Part shown: positions 1 to 6,840 of the stretch, piece after piece | Layout: every line of letters starts with the position of its first letter | Numbering within the stretch: the stretch's first letter is position 1 | From: CAJBLF01 sp964494005 | GTDB taxonomy: Bacteria; Patescibacteriota; Gracilibacteria; Absconditabacterales; Absconditicoccaceae | Assembly (NCBI GenBank): GCA_964494005.1 | Contig: CAZBQE010000031.1 | Span: forward strand, 1 to 11,366 | DNA: 11,366 nucleotides | Direction: 5' to 3' | Position numbers and translations under genes: made by a program | Notes under the pieces: model-generated | What the model was told of the DNA's origin: nothing | Databases searched by the model: none | Seen by the model: only the letters and a program-made list of their open reading frames with translations

Positions 1-46
1 AAATTTAGAATTTAAAATTTAGAATTTAAAATTTAGAATTTAAAAT
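1..46. repeat. 14-bp AT-only tandem repeat, about 3.3 copies
   Basis: The unit AAATTTAGAATTTA repeats at exact 14-base spacing; its only G falls at positions 8, 22 and 36. The unit is nearly self-complementary. It lies directly upstream of the rplC leader and contains no coding sequence. It may be simple-sequence filler. An AT-rich upstream promoter element is possible but unsupported. Confidence 0.85.
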
Positions 47-49
47 ATA

Positions 50-59
50 TTTATTAGTT
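50..59 (+). promoter_or_regulatory. start-associated TTTATTATTT-like element before rplC
   Basis: TTTATTAGTT matches 9 of 10 bases of the decamer found before most genes here, and it ends 13 nt before the rplC ATG. No Shine-Dalgarno sequence is present. The function, translational or promoter-like, is inferred only from its recurrence and position. Confidence 0.4.
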
Positions 60-72
60 ATTATAGTATATT

Positions 73-675
73 ATGACAAAAGGTGGACTTATCGTCAAAA
101 AGAAAGAGATGACCAAGATGTGGATTGAGGATGCTTTTGTTCCTGTTACTTTGGTACAATTGGTTCCTCAAGAAATTATCAGATATAAGACAGAAGAAAA
201 GGATTGATATGTCGCTGCAGTTATTGGCGTAGGAAAAAAGGAGTTGAAAAAAGAAAAGGGTCAGAAAATAATATATAGAAAAATGCAGGAATATAGAGTA
301 GATGATGGTTTTGTTTCTGTTCATCAAGCTGGTTCTCTCTTGGATCTAACTTTATTGGATGGTGTCAGTACTATTGATGTTACTGGTATTTCCAAAGGAA
401 AAGGTTTCCAGGGTATGGTCAAGAGATGTGGAATTAAATGATGATCAGCAACTCATGGACATAAATTCACGAGAACATGATGATCCAAAGGAAATAGAAA
501 ACCAAGAAGAGTACTTAAATGACATCCTCATGCAGGTCATATGGGAGATCAACAGATTACATTAAAAAATATCCCTGTGATCGATAAAATAGAGAAAGAT
601 AATGAATCGTTGCTTGTACTCAAAGGATCACTTCCTGGATCGTACAATTCATTTTTGACTTTGACTATACAATAA
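73..675 (+). CDS. rplC: 50S ribosomal protein L3 (uL3)
   Basis: L3 is an early-assembling 23S rRNA-binding protein whose long loop reaches toward the peptidyl transferase centre. The 200-residue product shows the family hallmarks: DGYVAAVIGVG (44-54), SKGKGFQGMVKR (108-119), SATHGH (125-130) and LKGHPHAGHMG (148-158). Six in-frame TGA codons (205, 439, 442, 478, 481, 520) encode Gly 45, 123, 124, 136, 137 and 150. Five of them cluster in the rRNA-penetrating loop. The Gln of the usual AGQMG motif (methylated in E. coli) is His156 here. The ATG at 73 gives a normal N-terminus and lies 13 nt after a TTTATTAGTT element. It stops at TAA. rplD follows after 31 bp. Whether rpsJ lies upstream cannot be seen. 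Confidence 0.97.
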
Positions 676-706
676 TATTTTTTATGTTTTTTTACCTCTC
701 GAGAAG

Positions 707-1363
707 ATGGCATATAGTATAGATATATACGATAAAGCAGGAAAGGTTGTTTCTCAGTTTGCTCTCGATACCTCAGTTTTTGCTGATGAACTAGTAAACA
801 AAGACCTTATCCATGAATACTATCTTTTGCAAACGAGCAATGCTCGCACTATTATAGCTAAAGTTAAGGGTAAAGGAGAAGTTCGTTGATCAGGCAGAAA
901 ATTATATAAACAAAAAGGAACAGGAAGTGGAAGGGTTGGTATTAGACAAACTCCTTTGAGAAAATGAGGAGGTGTTGCTTTTGGTCCTAGAGGCGAGGAA
1001 AATTATACCAAAACTATGACCAAAAAATCTAGAAGATTGGCTATGAATAGTATTATAACACTTAAAGCAAAAGCAGGAGAGCTTTTGGGACTTACAAATA
1101 TCACCTTAAGTGCTCCAAAAACTAAGGATGCTCATGATATTCTTGCTAATATAGGAATAGCTAACAAAAAAGTCCTTTTTGTTGTAGATAAAAAAGACGA
1201 AAATGTTTTGAAATCATTTAGAAATCTTTCTAAAGTAAAATATTTGTATGTTGATTATCTCAATCCTGTGGATTTAATGTCTTATCATACGGTATTGTTC
1301 TTAGAATCTGCTTTGACATCACTTAATATGGTTCAACAACCAAAGAATTCCGAAAAGAAATAA
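707..1363 (+). CDS. rplD: 50S ribosomal protein L4 (uL4)
   Basis: L4 binds 23S rRNA and helps line the peptide exit tunnel. In E. coli it also represses its own S10 operon, but no such leader can be recognised here. The product has 218 residues. The diagnostic tunnel-loop region runs GTGSGRVGIRQTPLRKGGG and then VAFGPR (71-95), followed by the globular half with KVLFVVDKKDEN (154-165) and YLNPVDLMSY (184-193). TGA codons at 887 and 965 encode Gly61 and Gly87; the second is part of the conserved triple glycine before VAFGPR. The ATG at 707 gives the standard N-terminus. GAGAAG just before it is only a weak Shine-Dalgarno candidate. It stops at TAA. Confidence 0.96.
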
Positions 1364-1469
1364 GGAATTATTGAGTTGTTAACCACCCATTCTTCAATCA
1401 AACATATGAAATATATATTTGAAGGAGAATGTGAGAAATAATTATTTTATCATCTTTATCTGTATTCTT

Positions 1470-1811
1470 ATGACCTTTAAGCAAATACTTCAAGCAAGAG
1501 CAAAGAAAAATATTACTGGGAAAATTATCCAAAAATTTTCTCCTTATGACGTAATCCTTGCTCCATTGGTTACAGAAAAAACTCATAAATTACAAGAAGC
1601 GTCAAATAAATATTCCTTTAAAATTCATAAAGATGCAAATAAAAATGATGTTAAACAAGCATTGGAGTTTTTATATAAAGTACATCCTGAACATATAAAT
1701 ATCATCAATGTTGTTTATAAATGAAGAAGTCAAAGAAAGCTTGTCAGAAAATCATATAAGAAAGCTATTGTTACGCTTCCAAAAAAAGAAAAAATAGAAC
1801 TTGGTTCGTAA
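1470..1811 (+). CDS. rplW: 50S ribosomal protein L23 (uL23)
   Basis: L23 sits at the exit of the peptide tunnel and is the docking site for trigger factor and SRP in well-studied bacteria. The 113-residue product has the family core: YDVILAPLVTEK (26-37), NKYSFKIHKDANKNDVKQAL (46-65), INVVYK (79-84) and KKAIVTLPKKEKIEL (97-111). One TGA at 1722 encodes Gly85. Before the core is a basic N-terminal extension of about 24 residues. The start is uncertain: the frame stays open upstream through a GTG at 1431 with AAGGAG nearby, but that would add a hydrophobic leader. I chose ATG 1470, which has a TTTATCATCT element 14 nt before it. The 106-bp gap after rplD is long for this operon. Confidence 0.93.
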
Positions 1812-1859
1812 TTAGACATACGTATTGAGTAGTAAGTATTAAGACATAAAACACTCGCA

Positions 1860-1869
1860 TTTATTATTT
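1860..1869 (+). promoter_or_regulatory. exact TTTATTATTT element before rplB
   Basis: This is an exact copy of the recurring decamer, ending 13 nt before the rplB ATG. It is followed by more AT-rich sequence and no purine-rich ribosome-binding site. Confidence 0.4.
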
Positions 1870-1882
1870 ATTATTATATAGC

Positions 1883-2731
1883 ATGGCACTCAAGAAATAT
1901 AAACCATATACCCCATCAAGACGTTATATGATTTGATATGATTTTTCTGAGCTTACAAAAAAAAGGCCTGAAAAAAGTCTTACTAAATCATTATGAAGAA
2001 CTGGTGGAAGAAATAATTCTTGAAAAGCTGTTTCTAGGTCTATGGGTGGAGGACATAAAAGATTGTACAGATTAATAGATTTCAAAGGATATGATAAATT
2101 GAATATTCCTGCAAAAGTTGCAAGTGTGGAATATGATCCTTATAGAACATCAAGAATTGCATTACTTCATTTTGTAGATGGAGAAAAAAAATATGTTATT
2201 GCATGGAAAGCTATCAAAGTTGGTGATGAAGTGATGTGTGGAGATAAAGCTTCTATAACGCATGGAAATAGAAAACAACTCAAAGATATTCCTGAATGAT
2301 TAAATATTTTTAATCTTGAGGTGACTCCATTTTCATCAGGTAAACTTATCAAGACTGCTTGATCATATGCTACTATTTCTGGTAAGGATGAATTATTAAA
2401 ATTGGTTTTTATTAAAATGCCTTCATGAGAAGTAAGAAAATTCAATGAAAATTGTTGGGCTACTATTGGAGAAGTGGGAAATGATCAACATCAGAATATT
2501 GTTATCGGAAAAGCTGGAAGACAGAGACGATTGGGTAAAAAACCTCATGTTCTCTGAAAAAATATGAACCCATGTGATCATCCACATGGATGATGAGAAG
2601 GACACTCTTCTATTGGTCTCAAGAAAGGACAAAAATCTTTTGCTGGTAAAAGGGTTACTCCAGGAATCAAAACAAGAAAACAAAGAAAATCTTCAACCAA
2701 ATTTATTGTTTCCAAGAGAACGAAAAATTAA
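1883..2731 (+). CDS. rplB: 50S ribosomal protein L2 (uL2)
   Basis: L2 is a primary 23S rRNA-binding protein needed for subunit association and peptidyl transferase activity. The 282-residue product is full length. It shows YKPYTPSRR near the N-terminus, GGGHKRLYRLIDF (53-65), VASVEYDPYRTSRIAL (77-92), VGDEV, and the C-terminal MNPCDHPHGGGEGH (229-242). Nine TGA codons (1934, 1994, 2021, 2297, 2360, 2426, 2555, 2591, 2594) are read as Gly. The last two form a TGA-TGA pair inside the nearly invariant HPHGGGEG motif, which is the strongest single proof in the window that TGA means glycine. It has 32 glycines in all. A TTTATTATTT element precedes the ATG. The 71-bp gap after rplW holds no gene. 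It stops at TAA. Confidence 0.98.
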
Positions 2732-2800
2732 TTACCAATTGATAATGAAAAGTGAAAAATGATGGAATATATTTATCAATAAAAAGATACCACGTTATTC

Positions 2801-2813
2801 CCAGCTGTGCTGG
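2801..2813. repeat. small GC-rich palindrome in the rplB-rpsS spacer
   Basis: CCAGC-TGT-GCTGG forms a 5-bp perfect stem with a 3-nt loop. It sits in a 121-bp spacer that is otherwise nearly all A/T. No T-tract follows, so it is not an obvious terminator. With its flank GTTATTCC it resembles short palindromic intergenic repeats in general form. Confidence 0.5.
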
Positions 2814-2852
2814 ACTTTGCATTATTAACTTTTAACTATTCATTAAGTTATT

Positions 2853-3110
2853 ATGACAAGATCACTCAAAAAATGATTTTATGTGAACGAAAAGATACTC
2901 AATAAAGTAAAAAAAATGAACGAAGCAGGCGACAAGAAAGTTATTAAAATTCGAGATAGAGCATGTCATATCGTTCCTGATATGATAGGTATTACTTTTG
3001 CTGTTCATAATGGTAAGCAGTTTGTTAGTGTATATGTAACAGAAGATATGATTGGTCATAGATTGGGTGAATTTGTTCCTACAAGAACATTTAGAGGACA
3101 TCCTTTCTAA
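2853..3110 (+). CDS. rpsS: 30S ribosomal protein S19 (uS19)
   Basis: S19 binds the 16S rRNA 3' domain in the head of the small subunit, together with S13. The 85-residue product matches the family along its length: TRSLKKGFYV (2-11), HIVPDMIGITFAVHNGK (39-55), FVSVYVTEDMIGHRLGEF (57-74) and PTRTFRGH (76-83). The single TGA at 2874 encodes Gly8, the conserved glycine of the KKGPF-type motif. With TGA read as stop, the frame would open only after codon 8 and lose this conserved beginning. It follows rplB after a 121-bp spacer, the longest gap between genes in the cluster. The upstream element (TTTAACTATT) is one of the weaker matches. It stops at TAA. Confidence 0.97.
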
Positions 3111-3169
3111 ATCAACTGATAGTGAATAATTAATAATTAACAGTGAAGGAAAATATTTATCATCTCTAA

Positions 3170-3179
3170 TTTATTATTT
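3170..3179 (+). promoter_or_regulatory. exact TTTATTATTT element before rplV
   Basis: This is an exact copy of the recurring decamer, ending 14 nt before the rplV ATG, with no Shine-Dalgarno sequence in between. Confidence 0.4.
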
Positions 3180-3193
3180 AAACTTTATTTGTA

Positions 3194-3556
3194 ATGGTGA
3201 CTCCTACAAAAAAAACTGTAGACAATAACCTGACGGCAACGTTAAAATATGCTCTTGTTTCTGATAAGAAAATGGCATTGATAACACAGATGGTTAAAGG
3301 AAAAAAAGTAGATGAAGCGTTAACGTTTTTACAGTTTTTACCTAAAAAAGCTGCAAAAACATTATATAAAGTCATCAAATCTGCTTATGCTAATGCTACA
3401 ACTAATGGTAAATATAAAGGTGATACTTTGTATGTCTATAAAATAGAAGTTGGTAGAGGGCCAAAAATTCAAAGAGTAAGATTTGCTTCTAGATCAAGAA
3501 TAAGTCATTATGTTAAATATAGATCGTTTGTGAAAGTTTTTTTACATGTTAAGTAA
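3194..3556 (+). CDS. rplV: 50S ribosomal protein L22 (uL22)
   Basis: L22 contacts all 23S rRNA domains, and its beta-hairpin reaches the exit-tunnel constriction beside L4. The 120-residue product has the expected N-terminal fold with LVSDKKMALITQMVKGKKVDEAL (21-43), read as two adjacent segments, then FLPKKAAKTLYKVIKSAYAN (48-67), and a basic hairpin region with VGRGPKIQRVRF (86-97). It contains no TGA, so it is intact in either code. Only five glycines are present. The 83-bp spacer after rpsS contains TA-rich filler (TTAATAATTAA). rpsC begins 8 bp after the TAA stop, the tightest non-overlapping junction here. Confidence 0.95.
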   Translation: MVTPTKKTVDNNLTATLKYALVSDKKMALITQMVKGKKVDEALTFLQFLPKKAAKTLYKVIKSAYANATTNGKYKGDTLYVYKIEVGRGPKIQRVRFASRSRISHYVKYRSFVKVFLHVK

Positions 3557-3564
3557 TATTGTCT

Positions 3565-4233
3565 ATGTCATCAAAAGCCCATCCAATTGGAATGAGAGTA
3601 GGAATAATGAAATCACGACCTGCAGAATGGTTTGCTAAATATAAAAGAGTAGGTGCTGATTTTTTTGTTGAAGATGTGAAGATGAGAGAATTCGTAGATA
3701 AGTTTTTTCCTAGAGCGGGAATCTCAAAGGTTGTAATTAGAAAAACAGCGAAAGAATGAGAGATTATTATCTTTTCTTCTAAGGTTGGTGTATTAATGGG
3801 AAAACAAGGAGCTAAAATAAAGGAATTTGAGGATGCTTTGAAAAAGAGATTTAAAAAGGATATGAAAGCGATTATCAAGGAAGTGAAAGTGCCTGAGTTG
3901 TCAGCAAAAATTATGGCTGAATTTATCGCTTCTCAATTGGAAGCTAGAATGCCTTATAGAAAGGTTGCTAAGAATGTTTTGCAAAAAGTAATGGAGAAAT
4001 GAGCTACAGGAATTAAGATTCAAGTATGAGGAAGACTTTGATGAGTAGATATTTCTAGGACAGAAAAGTTCATCCAATGAAGAGTATCTTTGCAGACGTT
4101 TAGATCAGATATTGATTATTATTATCTTCAAGCAAGAACAAAATATGGTATGCTTGGGGTAAAGGTTTGGATAGAAAAATGAGTTCTCTATAATAAAAAT
4201 CAAACTAATGCTAATAAAAAAATTAATCTCTAA
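3565..4233 (+). CDS. rpsC: 30S ribosomal protein S3 (uS3)
   Basis: S3 lies at the mRNA entry site of the small subunit and has helicase-related contacts with mRNA. The 222-residue product starts with the S3 pattern SSKAHPIGMRVG, carries a type-II KH domain with the GKQG loop (79-82), and ends with GRLGGVDISRTE (156-167), GRVSLQTFRSDIDY (172-185) and YGMLGVKVWI (194-203). Seven TGA codons (3757, 4000, 4027, 4039, 4042, 4078, 4180) give Gly 65, 146, 155, 159, 160, 172 and 206. The 4039/4042 pair makes the conserved double glycine of GRLGG. A TTG at 3559 would add two residues; ATG 3565 is preferred. The start lies 8 bp after rplV and lacks a good TTTATTATTT element, so it may depend on translation of rplV. 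Confidence 0.97.
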
Positions 4234-4260
4234 TATTTTATTTGTTTTGACGCATTACTG

Positions 4261-4680
4261 ATGTTGTTGACTCCAAAAAGATGGAAATATAGAAAGCCTA
4301 TTATTAGGCAACTTAAGGGGAAAAGTTCTAGATGATCTACTGTAGCGTTTGGTCAATATGGTCTCAAAGCTATTACTAGTTGATATATTTCTAACAAAGA
4401 AATAGAAGCTGCTAGAAAGGTTATCGTAAGGGCTACGAGAAAGACAGGTAAGATGTGGATTAGAATATTTCCTGACGTTCCTTTTACTAAAAAGGGTCTT
4501 GAAATGCCTATGGGTACAGGAAAAGGAGATGTTGATATCTATACGGCTCCTGTCAGAAGAGGGAAAGTGATGTTTGAGGTAACATGAATTTCCAAGGAAG
4601 ATTCAAAAGAAATTCTGCTCAAAGCATCAAAAAAACTTTCTGTTAAAACAAGGTTTGTGGAAAGATGAGAAGTCAAATAA
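4261..4680 (+). CDS. rplP: 50S ribosomal protein L16 (uL16)
   Basis: L16 organises the tRNA-binding face and peptidyl transferase region of the 50S subunit. The 139-residue product is full length: LLTPKRWKYRK (2-12), GSTVAFGQYGLKA (25-37), IEAARKVIVRATRKTGKMW (48-66), RIFPDVPFTKKGLEMPMGTG (68-87) and PVRRGKVMFEVTG (97-109). TGA codons at 4333, 4381, 4585 and 4666 encode Gly 25, 41, 109 and 136. In E. coli L16 the residue just before MGKGKG is the hydroxylated Arg81; here Pro83 takes that place. The start is ATG 4261, 14 nt after TTTATTTGTT. It stops at TAA; rpmC follows after 49 bp. Confidence 0.96.
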
Positions 4681-4706
4681 ATTTAGCTTGGAGCTTGAAG
4701 CTCGGA

Positions 4707-4716
4707 TTTATTATTT
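4707..4716 (+). promoter_or_regulatory. exact TTTATTATTT element before rpmC
   Basis: This is an exact copy of the recurring decamer, ending 13 nt before the ATG at 4730. That spacing favours 4730 over the later in-frame ATG at 4751 as the rpmC start. Confidence 0.4.
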
Positions 4717-4729
4717 AAATATATTGTCA

Positions 4730-4957
4730 ATGAAAGGTACAGCCGCGTTTATGAAAGATTTACAGGATAAGACTGCAAAAGAGCTTGTTCTTATGAGAAG
4801 AGATCTCAAAAAAGAGCTTTATTCTTATAAAATGAAGAATGCTATCAAAGGACTCAAGGAAACTCATAAGATAGGAGACGTTAGAGTCAAGATTGCAAGA
4901 ATAAATACTGTTTTAACCCTTAAGACAAAATTACACCATGGTGGTAATAGGAAATAA
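4730..4957 (+). CDS. rpmC: 50S ribosomal protein L29 (uL29)
   Basis: L29 is a small two-helix protein near the tunnel exit, next to L23. The 75-residue product has the family pattern: LQDKTAKELVLMRRDLKKEL (11-30) as the first helix, then a basic linker and VRVKIARINTVLTLK (51-65) matching the usual R-x-x-IARI-x-T helix. There is no TGA. The ATG at 4730 adds seven residues (MKGTAAF) before the more typical Met at 4751. I prefer 4730 because an exact TTTATTATTT element sits 13 nt upstream, but either start is possible. Its last 20 bases overlap the beginning of rpsQ, the only overlap in the cluster. It stops at TAA. Confidence 0.9.
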   Translation: MKGTAAFMKDLQDKTAKELVLMRRDLKKELYSYKMKNAIKGLKETHKIGDVRVKIARINTVLTLKTKLHHGGNRK

Positions 4958-5195
4958 GAGTATCAAGGAGTTTGTTGGAGAAGTTGTTAGTAACAAAAAA
5001 GAAACTTCTCGTACTGTTTTGGTGAAAACCGTCAAAATGCATCCTTTGTACAAAAAAAGATTTATCGTGAAAAAAAAATATTATGCTCATGATGAACAGA
5101 ACATATCAAAACTTGGTGATATGGTAAAAATTAGGGAATGTAAACCTATTAGTAAATCCAAGAAATGGAAACTTATGGAAGTTGTAAAAGCATAA
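4938..5195 (+). CDS. rpsQ: 30S ribosomal protein S17 (uS17)
   Basis: S17 is a primary 16S rRNA-binding OB-fold protein of the 30S body. The 85-residue product is complete: FVGEVVSNKKETSRTVLVKT (12-31), VKMHPLYKKRF (32-42), YYAHDEQN (48-55), GDMVKIRECKPISKSKKW (60-77) and a KLMEVV end. There is no TGA. The ATG at 4938 lies inside rpmC in a different frame and creates a 20-nt overlap. No internal Met would leave a complete N-terminus, so the overlap is probably real and suggests translational coupling to rpmC. It stops at TAA; rplN follows after 28 bp. Confidence 0.95.
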   Translation: MVVIGNKSIKEFVGEVVSNKKETSRTVLVKTVKMHPLYKKRFIVKKKYYAHDEQNISKLGDMVKIRECKPISKSKKWKLMEVVKA

Positions 5196-5202
5196 TTTTA
5201 CT

Positions 5203-5212
5203 TTTATTATTT
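5203..5212 (+). promoter_or_regulatory. exact TTTATTATTT element before rplN
   Basis: This is an exact copy of the recurring decamer, ending 11 nt before the rplN ATG, with GCACAACACAG in between and no Shine-Dalgarno sequence. Confidence 0.4.
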
Positions 5213-5223
5213 GCACAACACAG

Positions 5224-5601
5224 ATGTTAAAGAATGAATCAATGGTACTTATAACTGACAACACTTGAGCGAAGAAGTGACAGATATTTAGGATACTCAA
5301 AGGTAATGCTAAGACAGCCACTATAGGAGATAGAGTAATGATTGCTATCAAAGATGCTTTGCCTACAAGTACTGTCAAAAAATGAACCATTTCTCAGGCT
5401 TTGGTTGTTAGAGTTGTTAAAGAGATAGCTAGAAAAGATTGAACATATGTAAGGTTTTGAGATAACGCTGTCATTCTTATGAGTAAGGATGCTAAGTGAG
5501 AAATCAAACCTATCGGAAAGAGGATTTTTGGTCCTGTTGCAAAAGAATTGAGACAGATGGGATACAAAAATATTACTAATATGGCAGAAGAAGTTATCTA
5601 A
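5224..5601 (+). CDS. rplN: 50S ribosomal protein L14 (uL14)
   Basis: L14 forms inter-subunit bridge contacts with 16S rRNA and neighbours L19. The 125-residue product matches the family end to end: ITDNTGAKKGQIFRIL (10-25), TIGDRVMIAIKDALP (33-47), VKKGTISQALVVR (51-63), KDGTYVRFGDNAVILM (71-86) and KRIFGPVAKELRQMGY (99-114). Six TGA codons (5266, 5278, 5383, 5440, 5458, 5497) encode Gly 15, 19, 54, 73, 79 and 92. That is 6 of 11 glycines, the highest TGA share in the cluster. Under the standard code no long open frame survives, so this gene would be missed or fragmented. It opens the spc-type block and stops at TAA. Confidence 0.97.
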
Positions 5602-5649
5602 ATATTATTTAATTACGTATATATTTATTCTTACTTATTATTTATTATC

Positions 5650-5943
5650 ATGAAAAAATTAAGAGTATGAGATCCTGTACTTGTTATTGCAGGTAAATAT
5701 AAAGGCAAAGTGTCTGTTATTCAGAATATTTTGGATATTGATCGTGTTGTTGTAAAGGGCGTCAATGAAGTAAAAAAGGCTATGAAAGGTAAGGGTTTCA
5801 TAAAAAAAACGCTTCCTATTCATATATCTAATGTTATGTATTATATAGATGACAAAAAGAAAGCTACAAGAATAAGAGTGGTTACTGATAAAAAGGGTAA
5901 AAAAACGAGAGAGTCTGTTGCTTTCAAAACTATCGTTAAATAA
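5650..5943 (+). CDS. rplX: 50S ribosomal protein L24 (uL24)
   Basis: L24 starts 50S assembly and carries a KOW RNA-binding motif. The 97-residue product begins KKLRVGDPVLVIAGKYKGK (2-20), the KOW signature, followed by VSVIQNILDIDRVVVKGVNE (21-40) and a C-terminal half with LPIHISNVMYY (55-65), typical of the family. The single TGA at 5668 encodes Gly7, the conserved glycine of the KxGDxVxVI motif. Under the standard code an initiator at 5710 would be chosen and the KOW motif lost. The ATG at 5650 is certain from this alignment. Spacing is 48 bp after rplN and 28 bp before rplE. It stops at TAA. Confidence 0.96.
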
Positions 5944-5971
5944 TTTTTTATTGTCTTTATAATTTGTTTTC

Positions 5972-6511
5972 ATGAATACATTAGCATCATTTAATAAAAA
6001 TATTCTCAAAGATCTTCAAAAACAGCTTGATGTAAAAAACGTGAATGCTGTTCCTAAGATCGATAAGATTATTGTTGGTATTGGTATAGGATCTTTGGCT
6101 ACGAGAAAATCTCTTAAGGATTTTGATGAATTCGAAAAAAACATTATGAAGATCACTGGACAAAAATCTCGTGTTTTCAAATCAAAAAAGGCGATTTCAA
6201 ACTTCAAATTGAGAGAAGATATGCCTGTTATGCTTCAGACTACTTTAAGAAAACAGAGAGCGTATGATTTCCTTGATAGATTTGTGAAATTGGTAGTTCC
6301 TAGAATTAGAGATTTTAGCGGGTTCAATCAAAAGAATTTTGATGGACAAGGAAATTTTTCTTTATGACTTCCTAATTATAATATTTTTCCTGAGCTTTCT
6401 TTGGATGATGTTGTTACTCCTATGGGTATTCAAATTACGATTGTCACTACAGCAAAGGATAATATCCAAGCAAAAGCTTTGCTTGAGGCATTAGGATTTA
6501 TTTTTAAATAG
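5972..6511 (+). CDS. rplE: 50S ribosomal protein L5 (uL5)
   Basis: L5 binds 5S rRNA in the central protuberance and contacts P-site tRNA. The 179-residue product has exactly the usual length. It shows AVPKIDKIIVGIGIG (26-40), ITGQKSRVFKSKKAISNFKL (61-80), RVxDF-type VPRIRDFSGF (109-118), NFDGQGNFSLG (122-132) and the C-terminal MGIQITIVTTAK (151-162). The single TGA at 6365 encodes Gly132, the conserved glycine of the GNYTLG-type motif. It stops at TAG, one of four TAG stops in the cluster. The ATG at 5972 lies 15 nt after TTTATTGTCT. Confidence 0.97.
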
Positions 6512-6571
6512 TATTACATATCAAGACATATATTAAGATAAAAATTTATTTATATTACATTATTATTACTC

Positions 6572-6787
6572 ATGGCAAGAACTTCTCTAAAAGTAAAACA
6601 ATCAAAAATGTATGAAAAGAGATTCACTGAATGAAAAGCCCTTAAACAACCTAGCAAATATTACAATAGATGTAGAATTTGTGGAAGATCCAAATCATAC
6701 ATCAGAGATTTTGGTATTTGTAGAGTTTGTTTGAGAAAATATGCGAGAGATTGAGTAATTATGTGACTCAAAAAAGCGAGTCGGTAG
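6572..6787 (+). CDS. rpsN: 30S ribosomal protein S14, zinc-binding type (uS14)
   Basis: S14 is a late-assembling 30S head protein. This is the zinc form: Cys34, Cys37, Cys50 and Cys53 make a CxxC-x12-CxxC zinc ribbon (CRIC and CRVC), followed by LRKYARDGVIMGLKKASR. The 71-residue product is about ten residues longer than the common 61-residue zinc form; the extra length lies before the ribbon. TGA codons at 6632, 6752 and 6764 encode Gly 21, 61 and 65. The last two fall in the conserved G-x-I-x-G-x-KKAS tail. No standard-code frame survives at useful length, so ordinary gene calling would miss it. It stops at TAG. Confidence 0.95.
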
Positions 6788-6840
6788 ACTATCACTATAT
6801 ATTGTTTTATGATATATTTATCAATTAATTATCATTGTAG

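Noticed and set aside
1..72. A partial rpsJ (S10) gene at the left edge
   Set aside because: The 72 bases are AT-only repeat and leader sequence with stops, and no S10 residues can be recognised.
61..327. Minus-strand open frames of 60-120 codons opposite the ribosomal genes (for example 61-327, 3549-3878, 6913-7278, 9470-9700)
   Set aside because: They lie antisense to clearly conserved genes, show no recognisable family and have the low-complexity composition expected of shadows in AT-rich DNA.
1429..1554. A 41-codon open frame starting at ATG 1429 next to AAGGAG
   Set aside because: The purine motif is only one base from the ATG, the frame overlaps rplW out of phase, and the translation has no recognisable features.
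4691..4703. GAGCTTGAAGCTC palindrome between rplP and rpmC as a terminator or regulator
   Set aside because: Only a 4-bp stem with a 5-nt loop is feasible and no T-tract follows; too weak to call.
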